DNA of 8,559 bases from an uncultured Blautia sp. (GTDB taxonomy: Bacteria > Bacillota > Clostridia > Lachnospirales > Lachnospiraceae), in assembly GCA_900765525.1 (NCBI GenBank), contig CAAFRY010000317.1, forward strand, positions 1-8,559, given 5' to 3'. Shown here one piece after another: positions 1 to 6,625 of the stretch (its first letter is position 1; each line of letters begins with the position of its first letter). The translations under genes were made by a program, and so were the position numbers. The notes beneath the pieces are model-generated. The model had not been told where the DNA came from and did no database searches. It saw only the letters and a list, made by a program, of their open reading frames with translations.

Positions 1-948
1 GACAGAAGATTTCTTTATGAGGAGTTGAAAAAGCGGCGAAAGGTGTTAAATGCAGAATGTGTTTTTGAAGAGCTGGTGAATATGAAGCCGGACAGAGAAC
101 AGGCCCTTATGTGGCGGCAGGAGTTTTGGGTGGATGACCACAGGCTCTGGAGCAGGAGAAACCAGAGGCCTCAAAAAGAGAATCCAAAAGAAAACTGGGA
201 AGACATACGGGATAAAATGGAAACCGAGCTGCAGACCTTCGGGCAGGATATGGCGGAAAATTCACCGGGGCTTTTGGAGCAGATAAAAGCAGAGAGCAGG
301 GAAAACTGTGATTACCGGGAATTCCTGCGTAAATTTTCTGTGCTTCGGGAGGAACAGCAGCTGGATACGGATGCATTTGACTATGTATTTTACAGCTACG
401 GCCTGTCCTTATACGGAAACATGCCTCTTATAGAGCCTCAGGAAACCAGAGAGGTAAAGAAAATTGAGGATTTTGTCATTGCCATTGACACATCCATGTC
501 CTGCTCCGGGGAAATGGTCCGGGGATTTTTAAGGGAAACCTATTCCATTTTGAAAGAACAGGAAAGCTTTTTCCGGAAGATGAATATCCATATTATCCAG
601 TGTGATGAAAGAGTACAGAGGGATAAAAAAATCACTTCCCAGGAGGAATTAAAGGAATACATGGAAAACCTGGAGCTTTCCGGACAGGGAGGAACGGATT
701 TCCGGCCTGTGTTTGCCTATGTGGAGGAATTGCAGAGAAAAAAAGAATTTTCCAGGCTGCGGGGGCTTTTGTATTTTACGGATGGAAAAGGTATTTTTCC
801 AAAGGTTATGCCGCCCTATGACACGGCCTTTCTTTTGTACCAGAAGGACTATGGGGAGGTGGAGGTTCCACCATGGGCCATGAAACTATATTTAAAAGAG
901 GAAGACCTGGAAGCAGGAGAGCAGGATGATGTTTTTCAGGAGATATAA
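1..948 (+). CDS. VWA-like domain protein (DUF2201 type), 5' end cut by window edge
   Basis: C-terminal part of a cytoplasmic von Willebrand A-like protein. The frame is open from base 1 with no stop, and the TTG at 25 lacks a good ribosome binding site, so I read the gene as truncated by the window rather than starting there. Counting residues from that TTG, a charged helical region (1-145) precedes the VWA fold. The metal-ion-dependent adhesion site is complete: DTSMS at 155-159, GGTD with T224, and FTDG with D253. Family members carry an N-terminal putative metallopeptidase segment (DUF2201_N); that would lie mostly upstream and cannot be judged here. No signal peptide or membrane segment is visible in this part. 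The gene is followed after 45 bases by a MoxR-like ATPase, the usual partner of such proteins: the ATPase is thought to act on targets bound by the VWA protein. The substrate is unknown. Family call is firm; role is inferred. Confidence 0.85.
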   Translation, partial: DRRFLYEELKKRRKVLNAECVFEELVNMKPDREQALMWRQEFWVDDHRLWSRRNQRPQKENPKENWEDIRDKMETELQTFGQDMAENSPGLLEQIKAESRENCDYREFLRKFSVLREEQQLDTDAFDYVFYSYGLSLYGNMPLIEPQETREVKKIEDFVIAIDTSMSCSGEMVRGFLRETYSILKEQESFFRKMNIHIIQCDERVQRDKKITSQEELKEYMENLELSGQGGTDFRPVFAYVEELQRKKEFSRLRGLLYFTDGKGIFPKVMPPYDTAFLLYQKDYGEVEVPPWAMKLYLKEEDLEAGEQDDVFQEI

Positions 949-993
949 ACCAAAAGGAAGACAGGAAAAAAGAGAAAAAGCGAGGATAAATAA

Positions 994-2514
994 TTGAATA
1001 TAAAGAGAGCAAAGCAAGAAATCAAGGATACGGTGCAGGCCTATCTGATGAAAAACCAGTTTGGAGAATATGAAATTCCGTCTATAGGGCAAAGGCCTAT
1101 TCTACTGATGGGGCCTCCGGGAATCGGAAAAACCCAGATTGTGGAGCAGGCGGCCAGAGAATGCGGGATTAACCTGGTGGCTTACACTATCACCCATCAT
1201 ACCCGGCAGAGCGCCATGGGACTGCCCTTTATACAGGAGAGAACCTACGACGGACAGAGGCGCTCTGTAACAGAATACACCATGAGCGAAATTATTGCCT
1301 CTGTGTATGAAAAAATAGAAGAAACGGGAATTTCAGAGGGAATCCTGTTTATTGACGAGATAAACTGTGTGTCTGAAACTCTGGCGCCGGCTATGCTCCA
1401 GTTCCTTCAGTGTAAAACCTTCGGAAACCAGGCAGTGCCGGAGGGCTGGATTATCGTAAGTGCAGGAAATCCCCCACAGTATAATAAGTCTGTACGGGAG
1501 TTTGATGTGGTGACTCTGGACAGAATGAAACGGATAGAGGTAGAGGAAAGCTTTGAGGTCTGGAAGGAATACGCTTATCAGGAAGGGATTCATCCTGCTG
1601 TGATTTCTTATCTGGACATCCGCAGGGAGCATTTTTACAAAATGGAGACCAGCGTGGAGGGAAGAAGCTTTGCCACAGCCAGAGGCTGGGAGGATTTATC
1701 CAGGCTTTTAAAGGTGTATGAAAAAATGGGAAAAGTGCTGGACCGGGACGTGGTATACCAGTACATCCAGCACTGGAAGATTGCCAAGGATTTTGCCAAT
1801 TATCTGGAGCTGTTTGAAAAATATAAGACGGATTATCAGATTGACCAGGTGCTGGAAGGCCATCTGGAAGATTTTCCTATCCATAAACTGTCCATGGCTT
1901 CCTTTGATGAGAAATTCAGTGTAGTAGGTTTGTTTATGGGGAAATTGGGAGACAGATTCCGGCAATGCCATGAGACAGATATGGAAGTCTCTATGGCTTT
2001 TGAGATATTGAAGGAGTGGAAAGCCTCTCTTTTGGGAGAAAGGCCGGCCTGGGTATCCCTAGAGGATTTTCGTAATATGGAAAATCGCAGACTGGAGGAA
2101 CAGCAGAAGTCAAAGCAGCTCACCAGGCAGGAGGAACATATCCGCATGCAGGTACTGGAGCTCTTGAAGGAGTTGTGCGGATTAGCCAGGGAGACAGAAG
2201 AAAAGGGTGTGGGAAAAGAGACAGTTTTCCAGACCATAAAGCAGCGCTTCGGAAAGGAAGTGGAAACCCGCAGCAGGCTTTTGGCCTCTACCGGACAGGC
2301 TTTGCAAAATGCCTTTGACTTTATGGAAAGGGCTTTTGGAGAGGGACAGGAGCTGGTGGTGTTTGTGACAGAATTAAATACCAATCCTTACAGTTTGGAA
2401 TTTATCAGTGAGAATGGCTGCGACAGCTACTATAAATATAACAAAAAACTGCTTTTCGACCAGGAGAACAGAGAAATACTGGGAGAGCTGGAGGCAATAG
2501 AAGAGGACTTATAA
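994..2514 (+). CDS. MoxR-like AAA+ ATPase
   Basis: 506-residue cytoplasmic AAA+ ATPase of the MoxR type, expected to use ATP hydrolysis to remodel or activate a protein complex together with the VWA protein encoded just upstream. Walker A is GPPGIGKT (residues 40-47), Walker B is ILFIDE (117-122), sensor 1 is the SAGNP asparagine (N159), DRMKR (176-180) is a likely arginine-finger region, and ATARGWEDL (227-235) supplies the sensor 2 arginine R230. Residues 240-506 are mostly helical, with a highly charged stretch around 355-385 that may be a flexible or coiled-coil linker. I chose the TTG at 994 because GAGG at 982-985 lies 8 bases upstream and the resulting N-terminus (MNIKRAKQEIKDT) resembles family members as I recall them; the in-frame ATG at 1048 would remove that segment. 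Codon use matches the upstream gene. No intrinsic terminator is visible after the stop. Substrate and pathway are unknown. Confidence 0.9.
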   Translation: MNIKRAKQEIKDTVQAYLMKNQFGEYEIPSIGQRPILLMGPPGIGKTQIVEQAARECGINLVAYTITHHTRQSAMGLPFIQERTYDGQRRSVTEYTMSEIIASVYEKIEETGISEGILFIDEINCVSETLAPAMLQFLQCKTFGNQAVPEGWIIVSAGNPPQYNKSVREFDVVTLDRMKRIEVEESFEVWKEYAYQEGIHPAVISYLDIRREHFYKMETSVEGRSFATARGWEDLSRLLKVYEKMGKVLDRDVVYQYIQHWKIAKDFANYLELFEKYKTDYQIDQVLEGHLEDFPIHKLSMASFDEKFSVVGLFMGKLGDRFRQCHETDMEVSMAFEILKEWKASLLGERPAWVSLEDFRNMENRRLEEQQKSKQLTRQEEHIRMQVLELLKELCGLARETEEKGVGKETVFQTIKQRFGKEVETRSRLLASTGQALQNAFDFMERAFGEGQELVVFVTELNTNPYSLEFISENGCDSYYKYNKKLLFDQENREILGELEAIEEDL

Positions 2515-2536
2515 GCTGTCTCTTGCGCAAAGGATA

Positions 2537-2564
2537 TTGAGGAGAAAAAAAGAAATCGTATAAT
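2537..2564 (+). promoter_or_regulatory. Putative sigma-A promoter of the two-component operon
   Basis: TTGAGG (2537-2542) is followed after 16 bases by a perfect TATAAT (2559-2564). Transcription would start near 2571, giving a leader of about 80 bases before the response regulator. It lies between the ATPase stop and the regulator start, and suggests that the two-component genes have their own promoter even though no terminator separates them from the ATPase gene. Confidence 0.6.
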
Positions 2565-2571
2565 AGAGATA

Positions 2572-2620
2572 CCAGGAAATCATGCCTTTGGATTCCGTGG
2601 AAGAACCCAGAAAGGCCTGG
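2572..2620 (+). other. Possible structured leader of the response-regulator mRNA
   Basis: Nested inverted repeats lie in the leader: CCAGG (2572-2576) with CCTGG (2616-2620), and GCCTTT (2584-2589) with AAAGGC (2611-2616). They share base 2616, so both cannot form in full at once. No T-run follows, so this is not a terminator. It matches no riboswitch class that I recognise and may be chance. Confidence 0.25.
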
Positions 2621-2649
2621 ATTGCGGTAACTGTGGAGAAGATTTAGAC

Positions 2650-3354
2650 ATGAAGATAGCGATATGTGATGATGACAGAAATGCCTCAGATATACTTTTG
2701 AGTATACTGGATGATTATCCGGGGGAGCTGGAAAAAATCCAGGTCTATGAAAGCGGAGAGGAATTTTTACAGGCAAAAGAGAGATATGATTTATTGTTTC
2801 TGGACATTGATATGAAAGGAATGGATGGCATTGAGACAGCCAGGAGAATCAGGCTCAGAGACAAAAAGCTGAAGATAGTGTATGTGACTGCTTACAGTGA
2901 ATATGCAGGCAGAGCCTTTTCCGTACATGCTTTCGGGTACCTTCTGAAACCGGTGAAAAAGGAACGGGTTCTCAGACAGGTGGAAGACGCCCTTGCATAC
3001 AGAGAAGAGGAAAAGGAAAGCTGTTCTTTGCTGGAATTCGACACTAAAGAAGGAAGAATCCGACTGCCCCAGGAAGACATTTATTATTTCGAAATCCGTA
3101 ACCGTAAAATCCGGCTGGCTGCCAGACAGAAGGATTATGAAATGAAGGGCAGAATCAGCGATTTGCGGGAAAGGCTGCAATCCTGTGGGTTTGCCTCTCC
3201 TCACAAAAGTTTTGTGGTAAACCTGGACCAGATTAAAAATATCAAGGGTTATGATGTGTATCTGATGAATGGAGAAGTATTGCCTCTGTCCCAGAAACAG
3301 GCGGTAACTTTTAAAGAATGTTTGAGCAGGTATCTGGCGGACAGAAAATTGTGA
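2650..3354 (+). CDS. LytTR-family response regulator
   Basis: 234-residue DNA-binding response regulator of the AgrA/LytR type. The receiver domain (about 1-120) has the acidic pocket D7-D9, the phospho-acceptor D52 in LFLDIDMKGMDG, the switch threonine T80 and the conserved lysine K100 in the LLKP motif. A LytTR DNA-binding domain follows (about 127-232), with the recognisable IYYFEIRNRKI strand region and the PHKSFVVNLDQI segment. The ATG at 2650 has GGAGAA (2635-2640) at a spacing of 9. The kinase gene follows after 92 bases, so this regulator is almost certainly its phosphorylation target. Regulators of this class usually activate promoters carrying imperfect 9-base direct repeats; I did not find a convincing pair in the window. 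All key residues are intact, so the protein should be functional. The target genes are inferred to include the three envelope genes downstream. Confidence 0.92.
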   Translation: MKIAICDDDRNASDILLSILDDYPGELEKIQVYESGEEFLQAKERYDLLFLDIDMKGMDGIETARRIRLRDKKLKIVYVTAYSEYAGRAFSVHAFGYLLKPVKKERVLRQVEDALAYREEEKESCSLLEFDTKEGRIRLPQEDIYYFEIRNRKIRLAARQKDYEMKGRISDLRERLQSCGFASPHKSFVVNLDQIKNIKGYDVYLMNGEVLPLSQKQAVTFKECLSRYLADRKL

Positions 3355-3446
3355 AGATAAAGGTTTTTTGCAGTGCAGCAGATGAGAAAGCGGCTGTGGG
3401 ATAAAGGCATTGGTATGAACGGGAATGTGGCAGACGGGAGGGTGTA

Positions 3447-4616
3447 ATGATTCAGGAATTGGTTTTAGATGTTCCGGCGTTTTTAGTGGCTTCTGTGTGG
3501 TTTTATTTTCGTACCCGCACAAAAGAGAAAAAGGCCGGGTCCAGAACAGCTTTCGGATGGATTTTATATCTGGCGGGGATTCTTTTGATTTGGGGCCTCT
3601 GCGCCAGTCTGATGAATGAAATTTTCGTCCGCCGGGTACTGAATTTTTCTATACTGGATATAAATGGTAATCCCTACGGAGAGACCCGGATATTTACCGG
3701 AATCCTCAGGTCTGCCATGGACCTGGCCTGGAGCTGGTTTTTAAGCGGTCTGCTGGGAAAAGAAAAAATCGGACGGGTATACAAGACTCAGTATGTTATT
3801 TTTCTTGCCCTGCCTATTTTTTCCCTGGTGTTTCTGGCGTCTTTTCTGATTCTCAGTGATTATTATGCCAGCTTAAACGGATATGCGCTGGTGATGATAA
3901 ATATTATTCTGCTGTTTCTCATGAACGTGTTTGTGGTGTATTTTTACCGGGCTGTGGCCAAGGGCTATGAAACGGAGAAAAAGTACCGTCTTCATAAGCA
4001 GAGAGAAGAGCTGGTGTACCAGCATTACCAGAAGCTGGAGGAAAGCTACCAGCAGTCCAGAAAAATCGTTCATGACGTAAAAAATCATATGCAGGCAGTT
4101 ATCCGCCTGTATGAGGATGGCCAGCCCCAGGAAGCCAGACGATATGGAGAAGAAGTTTTTCACCTTCTGAATCAGGGACAGCATAGCTGGTATACCGGAA
4201 ACCGGATGCTGAATATTATTCTCAATGAAAAGCTGTGTCATCCAAACCTGAAGGATGCAGCTCTTGTCCTGGATATAGAGGAGGGGTGTCTGGACCGGAT
4301 AGAGGAAATTGATATTACCACTATTTTTGCCAATTTGCTGGATAATGCCATAGAGGCCATGGAGACCCCTTCTGTAAAGGGGGAGAAATACCTTTCTGTC
4401 CGGGCCAAAGAGGTGAAAGAATTTCTTATGATAGAGATTGTAAATACAAAGGGCAGCAAAAGAAAATCATCCAAGGAACACCAGGGCCTGGGAATCGGAA
4501 ATGTGAAAGAGGCCATTAAGAAGTATGACGGCACCTGCACTATCCAGGAAGAAAAAGAAAAATTTCAGGTTATATTATTGCTGCCGAAAACCGGTAAAGA
4601 GGGTCCATTAAGATAA
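3447..4616 (+). CDS. GHKL-type (AgrC-like) membrane sensor histidine kinase
   Basis: 389-residue membrane sensor kinase that should autophosphorylate and pass phosphate to the LytTR regulator encoded upstream. The N-terminal 170 residues hold about four to five hydrophobic segments (roughly 9-21, 37-56, a weaker one at 88-103, 117-136 and 145-168). A coiled-coil linker (about 175-205) leads to the dimerisation helix with phospho-acceptor H209 in VHDVKNHMQ. The ATPase domain shows the N box ANLLDNAIEA (295-304) and the G box GLGIGNV (347-353). This is the architecture of kinases that sense peptides in the membrane, such as AgrC. The ATG at 3447 has a GGGAGGG site at 3436-3442. No agrB-like protease or short pheromone precursor gene adjoins it, so its signal is unknown. 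The gene order, regulator before kinase, is the reverse of agr. Family assignment is firm; the peptide-sensing idea is only by analogy. Confidence 0.9.
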   Translation: MIQELVLDVPAFLVASVWFYFRTRTKEKKAGSRTAFGWILYLAGILLIWGLCASLMNEIFVRRVLNFSILDINGNPYGETRIFTGILRSAMDLAWSWFLSGLLGKEKIGRVYKTQYVIFLALPIFSLVFLASFLILSDYYASLNGYALVMINIILLFLMNVFVVYFYRAVAKGYETEKKYRLHKQREELVYQHYQKLEESYQQSRKIVHDVKNHMQAVIRLYEDGQPQEARRYGEEVFHLLNQGQHSWYTGNRMLNIILNEKLCHPNLKDAALVLDIEEGCLDRIEEIDITTIFANLLDNAIEAMETPSVKGEKYLSVRAKEVKEFLMIEIVNTKGSKRKSSKEHQGLGIGNVKEAIKKYDGTCTIQEEKEKFQVILLLPKTGKEGPLR

Positions 4617-4683
4617 ATATTTCTGATATATGTTTAATGTAGCAGCCGGTGTATGAAGCCAGAGAAAGAAAGGAGAGGGGTTT

Positions 4684-5427
4684 ATGCTTTGGATAGTGAC
4701 GGCAGTTTTTGGATTGATGTCAGTGCTTTTATTTATGGGAAAAGGCAGCTTTTTGATTGCAGGCTATAATACGGCTTCAGAAAAGGAAAAAGCAAAATAT
4801 AACAAGCTGCGTCTATGTCGTCTCATGGGCGGTTATATGGCTTTTCTTACGGTTTTTGTAGGACTTTGCGCTCTTTATGGAAACAAGCTGCCGGATAAAG
4901 TAAGCCGCTTTTTTCCCTATTTGTTTCTTTTTCTAACGGCAGCAGTGTTTATCCTGGCCAACACAGTTTGCAGGGCAAAGACAACAGAGAAGAAAGAAGG
5001 AGAATCTCAAGAAGAGAAGGGCAACAAGAGAGCTGTGTATGGCAGCTGGGTGTTTACCGGGGTGATTCTGATACTGGTAGGTTTTGTACTGTTTACCGGA
5101 AACGTAAAAGTAAAGCTGACAGGAAGCACCATGAAAATCCAGGGGTCTTACTGGAAGGATTATGAGGTGAAGCTTCAGGACATTAAGGAGATTTCCTTTC
5201 GGGAAGAGTTTTCTGTGGGAACAAGAAGCTTTGGCTTTGGCAGCTTCCGACTTTTGGAAGGCAATTTTTCTAATGGGGAATTCGGAAATTATATCTTATA
5301 TGGCTATACCAGATGTGACAGCTATGTGGTGATGGACACAGGGGAAAAAATGGTGGCAATCAATGGCCAAACCCAACAGGAGACAGAGAAGCTATACCAA
5401 CGTATTTGTGCTGCCATAGAGAGGTAG
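4684..5427 (+). CDS. DUF3784-type membrane protein with C-terminal PH-like domain
   Basis: 247-residue membrane protein. Hydrophobic segments lie at about 1-18, 48-66, 76-95 and 119-138. The segment after the first helix (GKGSFLIAGYNTASEKEKAKY, from residue 19) is the hallmark of the DUF3784 family. After the fourth helix comes a soluble beta-rich region of about 105 residues (142-247) with conserved-looking FGSFRLLEGNFSNGEFGNY and a final amphipathic helix, similar in outline to bacterial PH-like domains; this second assignment is from pattern only. The charged linker at 99-117 should be cytoplasmic, which places the C-terminal domain outside if all four helices span the membrane. The ATG at 4684 has an excellent site, AGGAGAGGGG at 4671-4680. 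It begins 67 bases after the kinase gene with no terminator between. Function is unknown; the location fits an output or accessory protein of the two-component system. Confidence 0.75.
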   Translation: MLWIVTAVFGLMSVLLFMGKGSFLIAGYNTASEKEKAKYNKLRLCRLMGGYMAFLTVFVGLCALYGNKLPDKVSRFFPYLFLFLTAAVFILANTVCRAKTTEKKEGESQEEKGNKRAVYGSWVFTGVILILVGFVLFTGNVKVKLTGSTMKIQGSYWKDYEVKLQDIKEISFREEFSVGTRSFGFGSFRLLEGNFSNGEFGNYILYGYTRCDSYVVMDTGEKMVAINGQTQQETEKLYQRICAAIER

Positions 5428-5510
5428 CACAAAATGGAAATTCAGGATAGAAGAACGGATAAGGACAGAATAATAGGGGAATATCAGCAAGAAGGGATAG
5501 GAGGCGGAGT

Positions 5511-5957
5511 ATGACTAAAGAGATGAGAAAAAAGAGAAAAGGGGTAAAGACCAGGCTTTTGGCCCTGATTTTCGGCCTGGGGCTTTTGGCTGGGCTAACT
5601 GGCTGCCAGGGGAAGCTTTCTAAGAATTTTGATAAGCAGCAGGTGACAGAAAAGGCCCAGGAAATGGTGGAGGAGATAAGTAAAGGAAATTTGCAGCAGG
5701 TTTATGAGGAAACCTTTACCCCGGTGATGAAGAATGGGATAAAGTTAGAAGACCTGCAGGAGAACGTGGATTATCTGCTGGAGGATAAAGGAGCGTTTCA
5801 GGGCTTTGCCAGGACGCAGATAAAAGGGATAAAAGACAAAGACACAGATACAGAATACGCCACGGCATTGGTTTTGGCAGAGTATGAGAACGGTAAAGCA
5901 CTGTTTACCATTTCCTTTGATAAGAATATGCAGTGCGCAGGGTTCTATATGAAATAA
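5511..5957 (+). CDS. Small lipoprotein, DUF3887-like
   Basis: 148-residue secreted lipoprotein. A basic N-terminus (KKRKGVKTR) and hydrophobic core lead to the lipobox LTGC, so the mature protein would start at lipidated C32 and sit on the outer face of the membrane. The mature part (about 115 residues) resembles DUF3887 proteins, small alpha/beta domains: an opening helix (QQVTEKAQEMVEEISKGNLQQVYEE), a segment with FTPVMKN, and later strands (EYATALVLAEYENGKALFTISFD). No catalytic motif is visible, so a binding role is more likely than an enzymatic one. The ATG at 5511 was chosen because GGAGG at 5500-5504 is well placed; an in-frame ATG at 5523 is less well served. It lies 83 bases after the DUF3784 gene and is probably cotranscribed with it. 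Lipoprotein call is firm; the DUF3887 assignment is moderate; the ligand is unknown. Confidence 0.75.
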   Translation: MTKEMRKKRKGVKTRLLALIFGLGLLAGLTGCQGKLSKNFDKQQVTEKAQEMVEEISKGNLQQVYEETFTPVMKNGIKLEDLQENVDYLLEDKGAFQGFARTQIKGIKDKDTDTEYATALVLAEYENGKALFTISFDKNMQCAGFYMK

Positions 5958-5959
5958 AG

Positions 5960-6020
5960 ATGGGGCCTTCCCATGAAACATCTATTTCCAATGGATTCCC
6001 AAGAAGGGAAAACATGGAAA
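5960..6020 (+). other. Two tandem intergenic hairpins without a T-run
   Basis: Just after the lipoprotein stop, ATGGG (5960-5964) pairs with CCCAT (5970-5974) around a 5-base loop. Ten bases on, a longer hairpin has arms 5985-6000 and 6006-6020: TTTCCA pairs with TGGAAA, TG with CA, and TTCCC with GGGAA around the loop AAGAA, giving 13 pairs with one bulge and a 2x2 internal loop. The next bases (GACTGGGG) are not T-rich, so it is not a standard terminator. It may be an mRNA stability or processing element within the operon. Confidence 0.45.
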
Positions 6021-6032
6021 GACTGGGGTGGA

Positions 6033-6040
6033 AAAGGAGG
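6033..6040 (+). promoter_or_regulatory. Ribosome binding site deciding the start of the small membrane protein
   Basis: AAAGGAGG ends 7 bases before the ATG at 6048. The same frame is open from an ATG at 5973, but that codon has no purine-rich site and sits among the hairpins, so 6048 is the real start. Confidence 0.85.
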
Positions 6041-6047
6041 AACAGAT

Positions 6048-6398
6048 ATGGGAGATAAAGAGAAAATAGTTACGGATATTATCTGGCTGCTATGTACCTG
6101 GGGCTGCGGAAGTCTGTTCGCCGGAATCGGCTGGTTTGCCAAAACCCTGTCTGAACCAATGTGGTTTTGGTCAGGCTCTACTGTTCCGGCGGATACGGTA
6201 AAGGACATTCCGGCCTATAACCGGGAGATGGCCGGAATGTGGTATCGCATGTCACTTCCCATGTGGATAACCGGAATAACTTTTATGTGGCTGCCAGCGT
6301 TATCCGCTATAGCCATGGGAATAGCCGTAGTGATGGGGGTTCCCATAATGATACTCAGGTATCACAGAATCAGAAAAAAATATTGGAAAGAAAATTAG
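6048..6398 (+). CDS. Small Trp/Met-rich membrane protein, unknown function
   Basis: 116-residue hydrophobic protein that I cannot place in a named family with certainty. One membrane segment lies at about 10-30 (IIWLLCTWGCGSLFAGIGWF), then a soluble loop of about 40 residues containing SGSTVPADTVKDIPAYNREMAG, then one or two more segments at 70-103, ending in a strongly basic tail (RYHRIRKKYWKEN) that should be cytoplasmic. It has 9 Trp and 10 Met, an unusual load for its size, concentrated at membrane borders. The DIPAYNRE motif resembles one I associate with small hypothetical membrane proteins of Clostridia. Two Cys (C16, C20) lie in the first helix. It is the last gene before the terminator and is probably cotranscribed with the lipoprotein and DUF3784 genes. 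No enzymatic motif is seen. The reading frame is convincing because of the ribosome binding site, its membrane pattern and its placement. Confidence 0.75.
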   Translation: MGDKEKIVTDIIWLLCTWGCGSLFAGIGWFAKTLSEPMWFWSGSTVPADTVKDIPAYNREMAGMWYRMSLPMWITGITFMWLPALSAIAMGIAVVMGVPIMILRYHRIRKKYWKEN

Positions 6399-6475
6399 GG
6401 CTGCAGAGGCCGTCGCTTTAAATATTCTTCCTTGTCATATGGAATGCGACAGTCCCTGCAGCTCTTGTTTTTTTT
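6398..6475 (+). terminator. Strong intrinsic terminator closing the envelope-gene operon
   Basis: The arms 6398-6416 (GGGCTGCAGAGGCCGTCGC) and 6446-6464 (GCGACAGTCCCTGCAGCTC) pair along 19 positions with two mismatches and two G-T wobbles. A run TTGTTTTTTTT (6465-6475) follows at once. The 29-base apical region contains a small extra pairing, TTCC with GGAA. The 5' arm begins on the last base of the stop codon of the small membrane protein. Confidence 0.9.
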
Positions 6476-6586
6476 GAAATAAGCATTGTTTTCCCTTTCT
6501 TATATAATACACCCATAGAAGTACAAGCCTGATAAAAAAACAATAATCAGATTTAATCTACAATACTATTTTATCGAACTATATTG

Positions 6587-6615
6587 TTGACATTATAGGT
6601 ACTATGTGATACGAT
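6587..6615 (+). promoter_or_regulatory. Sigma-A promoter of padR and the HAAS gene
   Basis: A perfect -35 TTGACA (6587-6592), a 17-base spacer and a -10 TACGAT (6610-6615) preceded by an extended TGA (6607-6609). Transcription would start near 6622, about 30 bases before the padR ATG. It is the best-formed promoter in the window. Confidence 0.8.
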
Positions 6616-6625
6616 GTATACGTCG
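6612..6625 (+). promoter_or_regulatory. Candidate operator overlapping the -10 box
   Basis: CGATGTATACGTCG is palindromic at six of seven pairs, with a GTATAC core, and covers the end of the -10 box and the likely start of transcription. ATGT occurs at 6604-6607 and again at 6614-6617; PadR-type operators often carry ATGT/ACAT half sites, so this is a plausible autorepression site, though the spaced ATGT/ACAT arrangement is not met. Confidence 0.45.

Noticed and set aside
1836..2384. 182-residue open frame on the minus strand inside the ATPase gene
   Set aside because: It lies wholly within a strongly supported gene, is Ser/Phe/Lys-rich without domain features and has no ribosome binding site; it is an antisense shadow.
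2523..2530. TTGCGCAA palindrome after the ATPase stop as terminator or operator
   Set aside because: Eight bases with no loop and no T-run cannot terminate, and a lone 8-base palindrome is weak evidence of an operator.
2515..2649. LytTR-type 9-base direct repeats upstream of the regulator
   Set aside because: One partial match on the minus strand (ACAGTTACC, near 2630) was seen, but without a second copy at the required spacing.
3366..3371. T-run after the response regulator as a possible terminator
   Set aside because: No stem precedes it, and the kinase gene follows closely on the same strand.
2791..3522. 243-residue open frame on the minus strand across the response regulator
   Set aside because: It overlaps the regulator and the kinase start, shows no domain and reads as low-order antisense of a conserved protein.
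3425..3619. 64-residue frame overlapping the kinase start as a candidate pheromone precursor
   Set aside because: It is out of frame inside the kinase gene, has no own ribosome binding site and lacks the amphipathic leader and charged tail of AgrD-like peptides.
5973..6047. Upstream ATG extension of the small membrane protein by 25 residues
   Set aside because: There is no ribosome binding site before 5973, the stretch forms hairpins, and AAAGGAGG sits ideally before the ATG at 6048.
6503..6508. TATAAT in the region after the terminator
   Set aside because: The nearest -35-like sequences are at spacings of 11 and 23 bases, both unsuitable; the promoter at 6587-6615 is far better and closer to padR.
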